Positions 6,186 to 6,592 of a DNA stretch of 6,592 nt are shown in pieces. This DNA comes from an uncultured Loktanella sp. GTDB lineage: Bacteria > Pseudomonadota > Alphaproteobacteria > Rhodobacterales > Rhodobacteraceae. The notes under the pieces are model-generated. The model saw only the letters and a list, made by a program, of their open reading frames with translations. It had not been told where the DNA came from and did no database searches. The stretch spans positions 1 to 6,592 of the forward strand of contig CAJXTP010000169.1 of the NCBI GenBank assembly GCA_913061335.1. The letters run 5' to 3'. Position 1 is the first letter of the stretch. Each line of letters starts with the position of its first letter. The position numbers were made by a program, and so were the translations under genes.

Positions 6186-6592
6186 ATGACAGATACCACA
6201 TTCACACCGCGCGTTTTTTCAGGGATCAAACCCTCTGGTGGCTTGCAGCTTGGCAACTATCTGGGCGCGATTAAACGGTTCGTCGGCATGCAAGGGCAGA
6301 TGGAAACCGTCTATTGCGTGGTTGATATGCACGCGATCACGGTTTGGCAGGACCCTGCGGAGTTGGCCAAAGCCACCCGTGAAGTCGCCGCTGGTTATCT
6401 GGCAGCAGGCCTTGATCCAGCAAAATCCATTCTGTTCAATCAATCACAAGTGTCGGCCCACGCCGAGCTTGGCTGGATCTTCAACTGTGTTGCACGTGTT
6501 GGTTGGATGAACCGGATGACCCAGTTCAAAGACAAAGCAGGGTCAAACGCCGAGAAACATTCGCTTGGGCTTTATGCCTATCCGGCGCTGAT
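6186..6592 (+). CDS. trpS: Tryptophanyl-tRNA synthetase, N-terminal part (runs off the window)
   Basis: The reading frame is open from ATG 6186 to the window end (135 full codons plus two bases), against a usual length of about 330-350. This class I synthetase charges tRNA-Trp with tryptophan in the cytoplasm. The start matches the family: VFSGIKPSGGLQLGNYLGAI (10-29) holds the ATP-binding HIGH-like motif as LGNY, with Q21 where Thr or His is common. VVDMHAITVWQDP (45-57) and NQSQVSAHAELGWIFNCV (85-102) are family signatures, followed by RMTQFKDKA (110-118). The KMSKS loop and the tryptophan-recognising Asp lie beyond the window. In-frame ATGs at 6141 and 6147 would add 15 or 13 residues, but the family normally begins close to VFSG, so 6186 is preferred. 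The ribosome-binding site is weak (GGA at 6175-6177). It is transcribed divergently from the rhomboid-fold gene. Confidence 0.96.
   Translation, partial: MTDTTFTPRVFSGIKPSGGLQLGNYLGAIKRFVGMQGQMETVYCVVDMHAITVWQDPAELAKATREVAAGYLAAGLDPAKSILFNQSQVSAHAELGWIFNCVARVGWMNRMTQFKDKAGSNAEKHSLGLYAYPAL

Noticed and set aside
6238..6510. A 90-codon + strand frame inside trpS
   Set aside because: It is an out-of-frame shadow of trpS, whose own frame carries continuous TrpRS motifs through the same bases.
1..6592. Mobile element, prophage, CRISPR or defence system
   Set aside because: No transposase, integrase, repeat array, tRNA-flanked insertion or compositional break was seen; all identified genes are core functions apart from the rhomboid-fold protein of unknown role.

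Overview
The window is a compact, moderately GC-rich piece of bacterial chromosome. It most resembles a marine alphaproteobacterium of the Rhodobacteraceae (Roseobacter group). This rests on the protein families and their order (LpoA-like protein, glnD, murJ, rhomboid-fold protein, trpS) and on the character of the GlnD, MurJ and TrpRS sequences. No search was run, so genus and species cannot be given. Almost every base is coding. I see no insertion sequence, prophage, CRISPR array, tRNA or rRNA.

Bases 1-5418 (+ strand) hold three tightly packed genes. The first is the 3' part of a periplasmic-binding-fold protein of the penicillin-binding-protein activator (LpoA-like) type, whose start lies before the window. 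After a 3-base gap comes glnD, the bifunctional PII uridylyltransferase/uridylyl-removing enzyme that senses glutamine. It overlaps the start of murJ, the lipid II flippase, by four bases (ATGA). The layout suggests one transcription unit carrying two cell-wall genes and the central nitrogen sensor. A hairpin followed by a T-rich stretch, much like an intrinsic terminator, lies inside the first 22 codons of glnD. It raises questions about read-through, attenuation or the true glnD start.

Bases 5415-6095 (- strand) hold a six-helix rhomboid-fold membrane protein, convergent with murJ and overlapping it by four bases. A GC-rich hairpin spans the two stop codons and could end transcription from both sides. 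All four residues expected at the rhomboid active site are replaced, so it looks like a proteolytically dead pseudo-rhomboid.

Bases 6096-6185 are a 90-base divergent promoter region with two interleaved inverted-repeat pairs. From 6186 to the window end (+ strand) runs the first 135 codons of trpS, tryptophanyl-tRNA synthetase.

This is mostly a core, housekeeping region. I found no clear new multi-gene system. The observations most worth following are the catalytically dead rhomboid and the terminator-like hairpin inside the 5' end of glnD.
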